Below are positions 10,430-21,060 of a stretch of 64,000 nucleotides of DNA, in pieces. This DNA is from Ctena decussata (Eukaryota; Mollusca; Bivalvia; Lucinida; Lucinidae). The stretch covers positions 66,413,434-66,477,433 of the forward strand of contig OZ022506.1 in assembly GCA_963989385.1 (NCBI GenBank), given 5' to 3'. The notes beneath the pieces are model-generated. The model was given only the letters and a program-made list of their open reading frames with translations, searched no databases and had not been told where the DNA came from. Both the position numbers and the translations under genes were made by a program. The first letter of the stretch is position 1; every line of letters begins with the position of its first letter.

Positions 10430-11210
10430 AAATCTATCTAAATATTTATTTATTCATTTATTTATTCATTCATTTATAAATTTAATTTGGTGTAACAGAA
10501 ATACTGAAGGATATTTAACACATACACGCAAAACGAACCAGCAAATTAAAAAAAAAAATTAATCATCCGTAGTTTTAGTTGGTTTGATTCCCCTGGATAT
10601 TCATTGATGGGTAAGGAAGCCTTCATGCGGACCGAATAATTAGCTAATTGTTTTGAACAATTGCAGAAGCAAAGGGCAAGGGTTTGGATCGAATAAAACA
10701 AATTTATAACTGACGGTTCACAGGTGGTTCTTCTTTTTGTGGGTCCTGAATGTAATTTGTTGCCGTTGTCTATGTCGGTAATTTCGTTCACCTGTTGTAC
10801 AAGTGGTGTTTTTAATAGGGGTAGCTGAATGACCACCTTACTGGGAAAGAGCTGCTGCTCGTGAACTGCTGTAAATTTAAGGATATACTTCTTTTCCTTT
10901 AGGATCTGAGAGCAGGATATGGCATTTGATTGTATGAATTCCTGAACATTGCCTATCTTGTCAATAGTATTTCTCTGACGTCAGTATTGAATACTGTACG
11001 AAGCTATTCATGGCAAGGTTTGCATAGGAAATATAACACAAATAGGCCTATAGAAAATGTTGATTATCAACGCCCATAGGTGACCTTACGTGACCTTATC
11101 ACGCAACATTATTGTTCCCATACTAAAGAGCTCCACAGACAAAGAAGCTGTTCGTACAGATGACGAGAGTAGTCATATGAAATACCGCATTTCTGCATAC
11201 GGTATCACAA
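10430..11210. other. Intron sequence, nothing recognised
   Basis: Start of the 20.9-kb intron. It holds a short TTTATTTATTCATT run just after the donor and no coding similarity. The minus-strand frame at 10546-10836 has no supporting signal. Confidence 0.5.
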
Positions 11211-11214
11211 GGTA

Positions 11215-11425
11215 ACAAACTGTACTGCAAGGTAGAGATGAATAAATGACTTGTGGTTTTACGGCTTTTTCGACAGTATTTCAACAACGGAAGAGTGATG
11301 AAGAAAGCTGTATGCAGTGGAACCCAGTTTACTGTTAAAATATATAGATGGCAGAATTCGAACCATGATTACTAGCTTAGCAGGTCAGCACTTTAACCCA
11401 CTGAACCTGTGAGGCTAAACATACC
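11215..11425 (-). mobile_element. tRNA-derived SINE, family 1
   Basis: Read on the minus strand: a tRNA-like head with a B-box-like GGTTCGAATTC equivalent (plus strand GAATTCGAACC near 11356). A body follows with GGGTTCCACTGCATACAGC and CTGAAATACTGTCGAAAAAGCCG-type words. Homologous copies lie at 19033-19235, 25530-25760, 26185-26370 and 52728-52925. Confidence 0.65.
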
Positions 11426-11429
11426 GCCA

Positions 11430-11955
11430 GATAAGCATAAGGCAGATATAAATTGTTATCCACAAACTGTTGACATTTTGGTAGCTTGAGTCTGAGTCTT
11501 GCTCTTTTCGCTGGTGGATCTATTAGTCTTGGACATTGTGCCCTGGACTTTTTAGTTGTTGCTTTATAGGTAAACAGCGGTAAACAATACTAAGTCTTAT
11601 GAAGTGCTTGTTTTTACGGCATATCATACTCCTATTATATTTTTGCGTAAGTTGCGCGTTTTGGTCGAAGTCGTATGAAAGTCCTCACCTGCACCCGTAT
11701 GCACCTGTTACGTGCTTGAAACCTATACTTGGAAATTTGGGTGTCGTCTTTGGAGATATAAGAACAACTTTTATAATATGGTGGTTTAAACTGTGTATTT
11801 CATACTCATCAACTATAAATGGTTGCTAAGCAAAGACCAAATTTCTTGTGAAAGCTATACTTGCGAAACAAAGATGTGTTTATGCAATACATTAATGTGC
11901 GTTTGCGTAAACGTGCATGTGCGCGTGTGCATGTGTTTGGGCGTTCGTGTAATAT
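11430..11955. other. Intron sequence, nothing recognised
   Basis: Unassigned. A short GTGCATGTGCGCGTGTGCATGTG purine/pyrimidine-alternating run occurs near 11905-11945. The plus-strand frame at 11599-11829 shows no splice or domain support. Confidence 0.45.
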
Positions 11956-11957
11956 TA

Positions 11958-13600
11958 ACCTGCTGCGTTTAGCTAAGTTTCTAAGCAACCACAGGGGCTA
12001 GAGTCTTCAGAATTGCTCCATGGATAGATCTGGGAGTGATCTAATGAAAGCAGCAATGCAATGCATATTGGGTCATGAACAATATGATTAAAAATGAAAA
12101 CAAGAAATCACTAGTGGCGTTTAACGCAGTTTCTAAGTAAGCACTAATGGTAGAGTCTTCAAACTTGCTCAAAAGATACATGTGGATTTGCGAAAGATCT
12201 ATTGAAAGCAGCCATGCACATCGGACCATTACCTATATTTCATGGGTGATTGAACTAAGATGTATTCCGCTAAGCTCAGTTTCTAAGTAACGACAAAGGC
12301 TGAAACTTTCTCCATAGTCACATTTTGGGACGATCTACTGAAAAAAAAATCATTTAAATTGAGACATGACCTACATGTTACGGTAAATTAACATAGAAAT
12401 ATTGTCACCTGTTGGGTTTAGCTCAGTTTCAACATTGCTCCATAAGATATGTCTGGGAATGAGCGACTGAAAACTTCGATGCATATTGGACCATGACCTA
12501 TATTTCACGGCTGATTTAATATAGAAAAAATATTTATAAGCTGTGCTTATGCAGTACAATTCGTGTGCGTCCGAATGCACGTACATGTGCGTGTTTGCGT
12601 GATCGTGAGCTTACGCCTTATATTAACCTGTTGCGTTGAGCTAAGTTGAACATAGAAAACATATTCATCCATTGCGTTAAACTCAGTTTCTAATTTACCA
12701 CAAAGGCTAGAGCTTTCAAACTTCCTCCACAAACATATCTGGGAAAGGTTTACAGAAAACAGCGATGCATATTGGTCCATCACCTATTTTACAGTTGATT
12801 TAACATGGAAAACATGTTCACCTTTTGCGTTAAGCTCAGTTTCTAAGTAACGACAAAGGCTAAAGTCTTCACAGTTCCTCCATAGAAACATGTAGGAAAG
12901 ATCTATCGAAAGCACCGATGCATATCGGGCCATGACTTATTTGACGGTTGATTGAACATAGAAAAAATTCACCTGTTTCGGTTAGCTTAGTTTCGAAGTA
13001 TCCACAAAGGCTAGGGTCTTCAAACTTTCTCAATAGATACAGCAACGAAAGGTCTACTGAAAGCTGTGATGCATATTGAGAAATGACCTTAAAGTCACGG
13101 TTCTTTGAATAAAAAAATCACTTGTTTCATTTAGCTTAGTTCTAAGTAGTCACAAGGGCTAGAGTCTTCAACCTTGCTCCATAGACACATCTGGGGAAGT
13201 TCTACTGAAAGCAGAGATGCATACTGGGCAATGACCTGAATGCCACGATTGATTGAACAAAGAAAAGTATTCACCTGCAGCGTTTAGCTCAGTTTCTAAA
13301 TCACCACATAGGCTAAAGTCTTTAAACTTGCACCATAAGTATATCTGGGTAAGATCTACTGAAAACAGCTATGCATATTGTGCCATGATCTATAATTCTC
13401 GATTGATTGAACAAAGAAAAAGTATACCTGCTTCATTTGGCTCGGTGTCTAAGTACTACAAGGCTAGAGTCGTTCAACTTGTATCATAGATGCGTCTGGA
13501 AATGATCTTCTAAAAGCAGCAACGTATATCGGCTTTGACCAATATGTCACGGATAATTGAACAAAATATTCAGCTGCTGCGTTTACTCAGCTTCTGGTGC
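11958..13600. repeat. Diverged tandem array, about 150-bp units
   Basis: About ten or eleven units share TAGCTCAGTTTCTAAGTAAC, CACAAAGGCTAGAGTCTTCA, ACTTGCTCCATAGA, ATCTACTGAAAGCAG and GATGCATATTGG. Anchors TTTCTAAG fall near 11975, 12130, 12280, 12840 and 13150. Divergence between neighbours is high and several units carry deletions. Non-coding; the short minus frames across it are artefacts. The core resembles the tandem cores of molluscan HINE elements, but no termini are clear. Confidence 0.75.
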
Positions 13601-13604
13601 CGTG

Positions 13605-13960
13605 AACATTGCCCAACCGATAAGTTAGTGGCAAGCCTGCTGCGCTTGCAGCGAGTGCGGCATTCCTTTTTTTTTCTTTTTTTTTCTGTTTCTATTCTCA
13701 CATAATATTAAACTTTATTTCCCTTCTCCCTGGTAGAGACGAATGCGCCGTTTCTGGGTATCATCCAATCCAATACATCCAACAGCCCACCAAACACTTC
13801 TATAATTGTAATGCAGTTTAACCAGCCACAACACAGCGAGACTTGACTCAGTTCAGTTCGATTCCCCTAACGACGTTCCCCAAGGGGTTCAGCGGTACGT
13901 AACCATAGTTGCACGCACTTGGCGCCGAGTGCCGTCCAAGAAACTTGACTCTTGTACATA
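13605..13960 (+). repeat. SINE-like relic with TTCAGCGGTACGTAACC box
   Basis: Contains AACGACGTTCCCCAAGG followed by GTTCAGCGGTACGTAACC, the same 36-bp module that is tandemly amplified at 43046-43340 and present in altered form near 55312. A poly-T tract (13667-13686) precedes it. Assignment as a tRNA-like SINE head is tentative. Confidence 0.45.
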
Positions 13961-14540
13961 TCCGTGTTTTATACTTTGATTGTTGTAGCGTTGTGTTTAC
14001 TCTTGTGTATATGTAAGACAACTATACCATTTAGCGTGGTCAGCCTTTTGTTTCATAATTTGAACTGCATGGTCCCAGATAAGGGGAATATTCTGTTCCT
14101 TTTTATTTTTAGGAGCTTATCTTTTTTATATTCAGAAATTATCGAAATGTAAATATTTTTGCTTATTGTTTCTATTTTTATTGTTAGAAACATCTGAAGA
14201 AGCTGAAAGACAAAAGCGCTTAGGTAACATATTCAGAACTGTACTGATTTATTAATTTATATCCAATTGTAAATCATTTTAGCATTCCCAGTGGATTCCG
14301 AGTGGATCCAGGGCCACGGAAATACTGTGTTTGTTAGATGTATTTCCCAAAATCTTAATATATAAGCATATATAAATATAAATATCCTTCCAATGCAAAC
14401 AGAGAGAAACCCAATATTCGACTATTGGTCCCGATAGTCACGGAATTAAATAAATCGCAATGTGAGACCCAACATTCGACTATGGGCCCGACAGTTTTGG
14501 TATAAACCGCAATATAGACCCAAGGATATTCGAGGGAATT
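13961..14540. other. Intron sequence, nothing recognised
   Basis: T-rich sequence with a chance frame at 13952-14152. The words CCCAATATTCGACTA and CCCAACATTCGACTA near 14410 and 14470 are a local 60-bp duplication. Confidence 0.45.
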
Positions 14541-14544
14541 TCAA

Positions 14545-16255
14545 TAACATGAGGGCCGTGAGGCCCTGAATCGCTCACCTGAGTAAACTAGAAAATTGTG
14601 TCTGTAAGACACTAATGATGCCCCCATGCAGCGCCTGTCACTGGACATATGAACATCCCTAAAGCTCCACCATCTACAATGAATCCACTAAAATCTTTAT
14701 ACAAACTTCATCCCCTATAGTGCAAAAATGCAGCCAAAATGACTACGTTTAAAAGACCATAATTCCGTTAATTCCTTTTTTCCATAAAAAACGACTTGCA
14801 CATCTATATCATGGTCACAACAAGTTTACAACGTCTGAAAAACAGCGGCTGAAAATTGTGGGAGGAGTTGACCAAACAAAGTGCTTACCCTACATTGCAA
14901 ACATTTGCATAAAATGACTAAGTTCAAAAGACCGTAATTCTCTCAAAATTAATTCTAGTTCCAACAAAAACTAACATGCACATTTTCAGTATGTTTATAG
15001 CATGTATGAAAGGTTTGAAAAGAATCCATTGAAAACTGTGGGAGAAGTTGATTACACAAAATTCATACCCTACAATGCAAGAATTTGCCTAAAATTACTC
15101 TGTCCAAAAGGCCGTAATTCTTTCAAAATTAATTCTAGCCTCAACAAAAACCCACATGCACATTCTCCATATGTCTATGGCATGTATGCGGAGTCTGAAA
15201 AGATCCATTGAAAACTGTGGGAGGGGTTGATTACACAAACTCCATACCGTACGATGCAAAAATTTGCCAAAAAGGACCAAGTTCAAAAGGCCGTTATTCT
15301 GTCAAAATTACTTCTAGTTCCAACAAAAACTAACATGCATGTTTTCAGTATGTTTATAGCATGTATGAAAGGTTTGAAAAGAATCCATTGAAAACTGTGG
15401 GAGAAGTTGATTACACAAAATTCATACCCTACAATGCAAGAATTTGCCTAAAATTACTCTGTTCAAAAGTCCGTAATTCTTTCAAAGTTAACTCTAGCTC
15501 CAACAAAAACCCAAATGCACATTCCCCATATGTCTATGGCATTTATGCGGGGTCTGAAAAAGATCCATTGAAAATTGTGGGAGGAGTTGATTACACAAGC
15601 TCCATACCGAACGATGCAAAAATTTGCCAAAAAGGACTAAGTTCAAATGGCTGTAATTCTGTCAAAATTAATTCTAGTTCCAACAAAAACCCACATGCAT
15701 ATTTTCAGTATGTTTATTGCATGTATGAAAGGTTTGAAAAGAATCCATTGAAAATTGTGGGAGGAGTTGATTACACAAAATTCATACCCTACAATGCAAG
15801 GATTTGCCTAAAATTTCTCTGTTCAAAAGTCCGTAATTCTTTCAAAATTAATTCTAGCTCCAACAAAAATCCACATGCACATTCTCCATATGTCTATGGC
15901 ATGTATGCGGGGTCTAAAAAAGATTCCATTAAAAACTGTGGGAGGAGTTGATTACACAAGCTCCATACCGTACGATGCAGAAATGTGCCAAAAATGACTA
16001 AGTTCAAAAGGCCGTAATTCTGTCAAAATTAATTCTAGCTCCAACAAAAGTCCACATGCATATTTTCAATATGTCCAAAACATGTATGCAAAGTTTGAAA
16101 AAGATCCATTGAAAACTGTGGGAGGAGTTGATTATACAAACTCTAAACCATAAAGTGTGACGAACGGACGGACAGACGGATAGACAGACGGACGGACGGA
16201 CAGACAGGGGCAAATCTTAATGCCCCCCTGACTATCGTCACGGGGGCATAAAAAC
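14545..16255 (+). mobile_element. HINE-like element with 180-bp tandem core and terminal hairpins
   Basis: The left side has two stacked hairpins: AGGGCC-GTGA-GGCCCT (14552-14567) before CGCTCACCTGAG, and GTGTCT-GTA-AGACAC (14598-14612) after ACTAGAAAATT. ATGCCCCC follows at 14618. The core is about eight units of about 180 bp with a two-unit (360-bp) period: 15002, 15361 and 15721 share GTATGAAAGGTTTGAAAAG, while 15181, 15541 and 15901 share GTATGCGGxGTCTxAAAA. The right side has a GACGGACG run and the hairpin TGCCCCC-TGAC-TATC-GTCA-GGGGGCA (16221-16248). Subterminal inverted repeats plus a 3' hairpin are known marks of Helentron-associated elements. The 196-codon open frame inside exists only because 180 is a multiple of three. 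Confidence 0.75.
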
Positions 16256-16259
16256 GGTC

Positions 16260-17075
16260 AAAGGAAAAACTAGGGTTATCACTGAACAAACCTGGCAGTT
16301 TGAAATTGTCAAATATGAGACATTGGTTGAAGGTATAAAAATGACCTAGACCTCTATTGCTAAAAATGTTCATGTACTCATTTATTTGACTGTATTTATA
16401 AACTTCTGAACCAAAAGTTTCTTCAGGTTCCATGAACTCTTATTTTAAAGCATTTTCCCATAAAAAAGCTCCGGAAAGCAAATTTGACCTTGCCATAATA
16501 AATGTCAAAGTCAACCAAAGATCATCATTTGAACAATCTTGGACCAAAATCTTCAAACTTGTCCATGAATTTTTGTGTCCTAGCATATTCTCATATTTGA
16601 CCTCGCCATAAGAAAGGTCAAGGTCAACCATAAGTCATCATTTGAACAATGTTGGTATTACTCAAGTACCCAATGCTACATACCCAAGCTCAAGGACATT
16701 GGTCAATCGTTCTGGAGAAGAAGATTGTTATGCACATATGGGCATGGTGGTCATGTTGGTCATGTGACCTGGACCAGCTGAACAAATTTTCCTTCCACTG
16801 CCCCTGGAAGCTCTGTACAAAATTTTGTTACTATTGGCCCAGTGGGCTTTGTGGAGATGTTCGATATTGTCAAAATATGAGAGTCCTGCGCCAAAGGTCA
16901 AAAAATGACCTTGACCCCTTGTACTCGTAAATCTTCATGTACTTATTAAGATGACGGTATATACCAATTTTTAGGCCATAATCTTGAAAACTTTTCATGA
17001 AATCTTCTGTTCTGGTATTTTCCCATATTGCTCGAGGTCGAACCAAGGTCATCATCTGAACAGTCTTCGTAATAC
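16260..17075 (-). repeat. Array of the roughly 440-bp GTCATGTGACC family, minus orientation
   Basis: Same phrases and orientation as 2830-4420: GGGCATGGTGGTCATGTTGG near 16740, AAGGTCAAGGTCAACCATAAG near 16612 and ATGAGAGTCCTG near 16877. The array is interrupted at about 17080 by an inserted SINE-like element and resumes after it. Confidence 0.75.
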
Positions 17076-17079
17076 TCAA

Positions 17080-17345
17080 GTACTCGATGCTACAAACAAA
17101 GGGGTTGGTCGGAGGTCGCGCTGGTGTTGCGTATAACTTCCAATGCCGGGGCGTCCTACTGATTTGGATAAAAGTAGGGCAAGGGTATACTATGCTTGCA
17201 GTAGGTGAGGATGGGGTTGTTTGGACATTTTCTCTCGTCTATTATTTCTCTCTTCTTTCTCCCTCTTTTTGGGAGACGGCCCGATATAGACTGAAATACT
17301 GTCTCAAAGGGCCGTTAAACCCAAAACAACCAACCAACCAAGCTA
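17080..17345 (+). mobile_element. Inserted SINE-like element with (AACC)n tail
   Basis: Body words GTACTATGCTTGCAGTAGG-like, CGATATAGACTGAAATAC and AAAGGGCCGTTAAACCC end in a CAACCAACCAACCA tail. The tandem array is interrupted between ATGCTACA and AGCTACATACAAAG, with ACTACA/GCTACATAC repeated at both edges, consistent with a short target duplication. Relatives: 43500-43560 (minus), 57450-57620 (minus) and 58515-58680 (plus). Polymerase III boxes are not clear. Confidence 0.65.
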
Positions 17346-18175
17346 CATACAAAGTTTCAAGGTCATCAGTCAGATGGTTCTGGAGAAGATTTTTAATGCT
17401 TTTGAACATATACGGGCATGGTGGCCATGTTGGTCATGAGTCCGGGACTGTTTGGACCATTTTTTTTATTCCCTCAGCCCCTGGAGGCTCTATATGAAAC
17501 CTGGTTACAATTTTCCCAGTGGCTTTTGAGCAGATATTTGAAACTATCAAACTATGAGAGTCCTAGTTCAAAGGTCAAGAATGACATTGACCTCTTGTAC
17601 TCATTAATCTTTATGCGCTCATTAAAATGACTGTATACACCCATATTTAGGTAAAAATCGTCCAAATCATCCATAAACTATCATGTTTAGCATATTCTCA
17701 CATTTGACCTTGCCGTAAAAAAGCCAAGGTCAACCCAAGATCATTTAGGCAATCTTGGTAGTTCACCAAAACCTGATGTTACATACTAAGTTTCAAAGCA
17801 ATCGGTCTACTGGTTCTGGAGAAGAAGAGTTTTGAAGCTTTTTAACATATATGGGCGTGGCTGCCATGTTGGTCATTTGACCTATACCATATGGCCTAAT
17901 GTTCATTCCATCAACCCCTGGAGGCGCTATATGAAATCTGGTTACAGCTAGCCCAGTTGCTTCTGAGGAGATATTTGAAATTGTCGAAATATGATAGACC
18001 TGGGTTAAAGGTCAATTGATGATATCGACCTTTTGTACCCATAAATCTTAATTTAATCATTAAGGTGATTGTATATACCAATTTTTAGCCCAAACCTTCA
18101 ACAGTTTCCAAGTTAACTAACGTTCTAGCATTTCCCATACAAAAGCAGCACCAGAAAGCAGATTTGACCTTACCG
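17346..18175 (-). repeat. Continuation of the 440-bp family array
   Basis: Two further units with anchors GGGCATGGTGGCCATGTTGG near 17416 and GGGCGTGGCTGCCATGTTGG near 17853. The order of words is the same as in the upstream part of the array. Confidence 0.75.
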
Positions 18176-18435
18176 TGAACTAGAAAATGTGTTTGTGAAA
18201 CACTATGCCCCAACCATATGTTTGCCACTAAAGGTCATTTTGTGACGGAATCTGCCCAAAAGGTATTCAGGTGATCTACACTTTAGCCCCTAGCAGTACG
18301 CCTAATATGAGCATCCTAGCTTAAACGGTCTTCCCAGGATTTTTGGAACAAACTTTCATGTATTTTTTTTAACGACGGAGCCTGTCCATACTTTAAGCTC
18401 CCCCGGGGCCTCTGGCTCAGGTGAGCTAAAATTGA
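18176..18435. repeat. Two element ends placed back to back
   Basis: 18178-18215 is a left end with the hairpin GTGTTT-GTG-AAACAC (18189-18203) and TATGCCCC, the counterpart of 14587-14625. 18368-18432 is the minus-oriented left end GGAGCCTGTCC, AGCTCCCCCGGGGCC, AGGTGAGCTAAAA that closes the array before it. Confidence 0.65.
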
Positions 18436-18439
18436 GCCT

Positions 18440-19030
18440 CACTCAGAAAGAGAAAGATATTTAGATCTCTACTGTCTTTTTTGTTTGTTTGTTTTTCGAA
18501 ATAGCCCACCTTAAACTCTAAACACTTGTTCCATCTTGTTTGCCAATCATTGATACAGGACCGGTAAAACTCAAATATTGGCCCCTTAGCCAGCCGTCCA
18601 CAGCAGAATCAGTTTATTATCATCCTCAAATATCTGGCCACAAAGGTGTTTTTCAGTCAGAAAAAAGATGGAATTCATTTGAGGCTGGGGAAACGACGGT
18701 TTCTGTTTTGAATGCAACATAGCATTTCAATGTATGTGAAACGTGTATTAGTTTGATAAGTTAAATAAAAAAGATAGGCAATTATCAGGAAGTAATCCCA
18801 CATCCCGCCCTCAAAACCAAAAGGGAAAGAAACACACACTCACACAAATTGACAAAAGTTAACGAAAACCACGCACGGTTACCCGAATGAACAGCTCTTT
18901 CACGAACAGGTGGTCATTCAGCAACACTAACTGATAACAGCCGCAAGGTCTATGTACACCTATTTTCCATTTTCAAAATACGAATTAATTGGGTGTTACC
19001 TATATGCGTACGTTCCCGTTTGCTTAAATT
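18440..19030. other. Intron sequence, nothing recognised
   Basis: Unassigned. It holds a TTTGTTTGTTTG run at about 18480 and an ACACACTCACACA run near 18833. The small frame at 18540-18722 has no support. Confidence 0.45.
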
Positions 19031-19032
19031 GG

Positions 19033-19235
19033 CTATATAATGGATGGATGAATTGCGATTTTACGTCCTCTTTAACAGTCTTTCAATCATATCAGGACGA
19101 TGGGTGGGTGATAATGAAAGGCTGCGTGCAATGGAACCTGATATACGATTGAAAAGATTCCCGCCTACAGCGAGACTCGAGCCCGCGACCGCTAGATCAT
19201 CAGGCCACTGATTAAACTACTGAGCTACCGAGGCT
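19033..19235 (-). mobile_element. tRNA-derived SINE, family 1
   Basis: On the minus strand a tRNA-like head begins near 19235 (GAGCCTCGGTAGCTCAGTAG equivalent). The B box reads GGTCGCGGGCTCGAGTCTC (plus strand near 19170-19190), then the body GGTTCCATTGCACGCAGCC and CTGAAAGACTG. The tail CATCCATCC lies at the left edge near 19040. It is one of the best-preserved copies in the window. Confidence 0.8.
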
Positions 19236-19239
19236 CAAA

Positions 19240-20105
19240 AATGGCTATAATCAAAGCAACGAAATAGTACACGACACCACTCAAAGCCCATTTACCATTT
19301 GTTCGTCTTTTCTTTTTGCTTTTCTTTCTATTTTTTCTTGCCTCAGGACAAGGAAGGTTATCTTGTCAGATAAAATTCTGATTGTAGCTAATGTTTCTTT
19401 TATATTTTTTAAAAAAGATTTCAAGGTTCATAAAACATTTAAAATCCACTGAAATAGATATTGTCATGTTAACACAGAATAGTGCTTCTATAAAAGTTTG
19501 CACTTGTATTTTGTGTACATGGGAGGCAGTGATGTCTCCCTTGATTTTAATTATCATTTACTTTCTTCATATATATAAATGTATCCATACCAACTTTGGT
19601 GCAACAGACGCGCGTTTCTGTATTTTACTTCTTCAGTGTCGCTTAACCCCAAAAGTTTGAAAGAAAAGAGAAGATGGACGGGCCGTAGACTCCAACGAGC
19701 ATCCCTCTCCGAGGCCACTTATTGTCACATTCCGCAGGACACATATTAGCAAGAGACGCCAACGTTTTAACTTGCAAGCGCAGGCCCCCTCACGCCCCTC
19801 CCCCCCCCCCCCCCCCACAAATGAGCCACCTCATCCCCTGCGTCTCGAGACAGGTCACAAACAAGGGCATCAGGATAGAGATGTCCGATGCAGCAAGAAC
19901 CCGCAAAAAGTCAAAACAACTCAAAAGAACGGAAGCCAACCTACGCTAACCTAAGATTAATATCGCTATGACAAGACAGTCTTAGTTTTAGAATAATTTA
20001 GAAATTTAACTAGATATATACCAAACGGAATAAAGTTACTTTAATCAGTATTTAAGTAGTGACCCCAATATTAAAGAACCAGAACTGACTAACTTGGTTG
20101 ATGAT
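19240..20105. other. Intron sequence with poly-C tract
   Basis: No gene recognised. A 17-base C tract lies at 19800-19816. Frames around it encode proline-rich or glycine-rich low complexity and are not genes. Confidence 0.5.
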
Positions 20106-20108
20106 ATA

Positions 20109-21012
20109 CGAGGGGCGTTCGAAAAATAATGCAAATGGCCTCTTAACTTTGTTTAGGGGCATGCTGGTCACAAATGCTATGCATATGCTGAAAGCACTGC
20201 ATTTTGTGTTTACATATTACCAAACATTATACAAATACACTTTACCTTTTTGGCTTACAATGCATTTTATTAGGCTCCAGTCATACCTCTGGGATAAATT
20301 AATATGTAAAATCTTTGCAGGGTTAGGCATTCAAGTCAAATACCGTTGTAAATGCAAAATTAATTTTTGTCAATGGGTTGTCCATCGCTGCCTATAATAT
20401 TCATACAAAAGTTAGAAGGGTAGCAACTGTTGTCGATTAATTACTAGCAAAGAAATGCGAAGTACTTATGACCTAATTAAAATGGACGTCAGCGTCATTT
20501 TTAAAGACTGTAGAGGCTTCTTTTTTGCATTAATTTGAATTTATTGACATTTTGTTGACACATGTAAATGCTCTTGCTAACAAGATTTTGAATGCTAACA
20601 AACTTGTTTTCATTACAAAATTATAATAACTTTAGTGGAAAGGGAGACTTTGCTACTACATAAAATACAGATAAATCATATTCACGGGTCAGTATGAAAC
20701 CTAGATTAAATTTAATTTCCGCGCTACATTTACAGGATAACATTGCCTGGGCATTGTCTTTAAGTAGCAAAAGTAAAAAGAATAAAAAAAAATGCTCATA
20801 TATGAATTACAGCCTACTAAAAGTAAAATTCTGCAGTGCATTTAGAGTATACCTCTCTCAACGAAGTTAAAAATGCGTCCTTTAAAAAATACACCGTGTT
20901 TGGAGACTTTCTAGGCATATCATACCTTTATGTGTTTCTGTTATCAGAAGTTTTGTCTTTATGGTAATTATCAAGAAATTACGTCATTTTCAAAGTTTCC
21001 GAACGCCCCTGG
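20109..21012. mobile_element. Mariner-like non-autonomous element
   Basis: The inverted ends CGAGGGGCGTTCG at the left and CGAACGCCCCTGG at the right are flanked by TA on both sides (20107-20108, 21013-21014). TA flanks and a GGGGCGTTC terminus fit Tc1/mariner superfamily MITEs. The 904-bp interior has no transposase frame; the 99-codon frame at 20098-20397 has no DDE motif. The right 60 bp recurs as a solo end at 31457-31530. Confidence 0.75.
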
Positions 21013-21060
21013 TATAAAATGATATATGATAAGGTGTTTATTAAAGGACAAGGTGCGCTA

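Noticed and set aside
15361..15951. 196-codon open frame, the longest in the window
   Set aside because: It lies wholly in 180-bp tandem repeats whose length is a multiple of three; the protein repeats with the DNA and has no domain, start context or splice signals.
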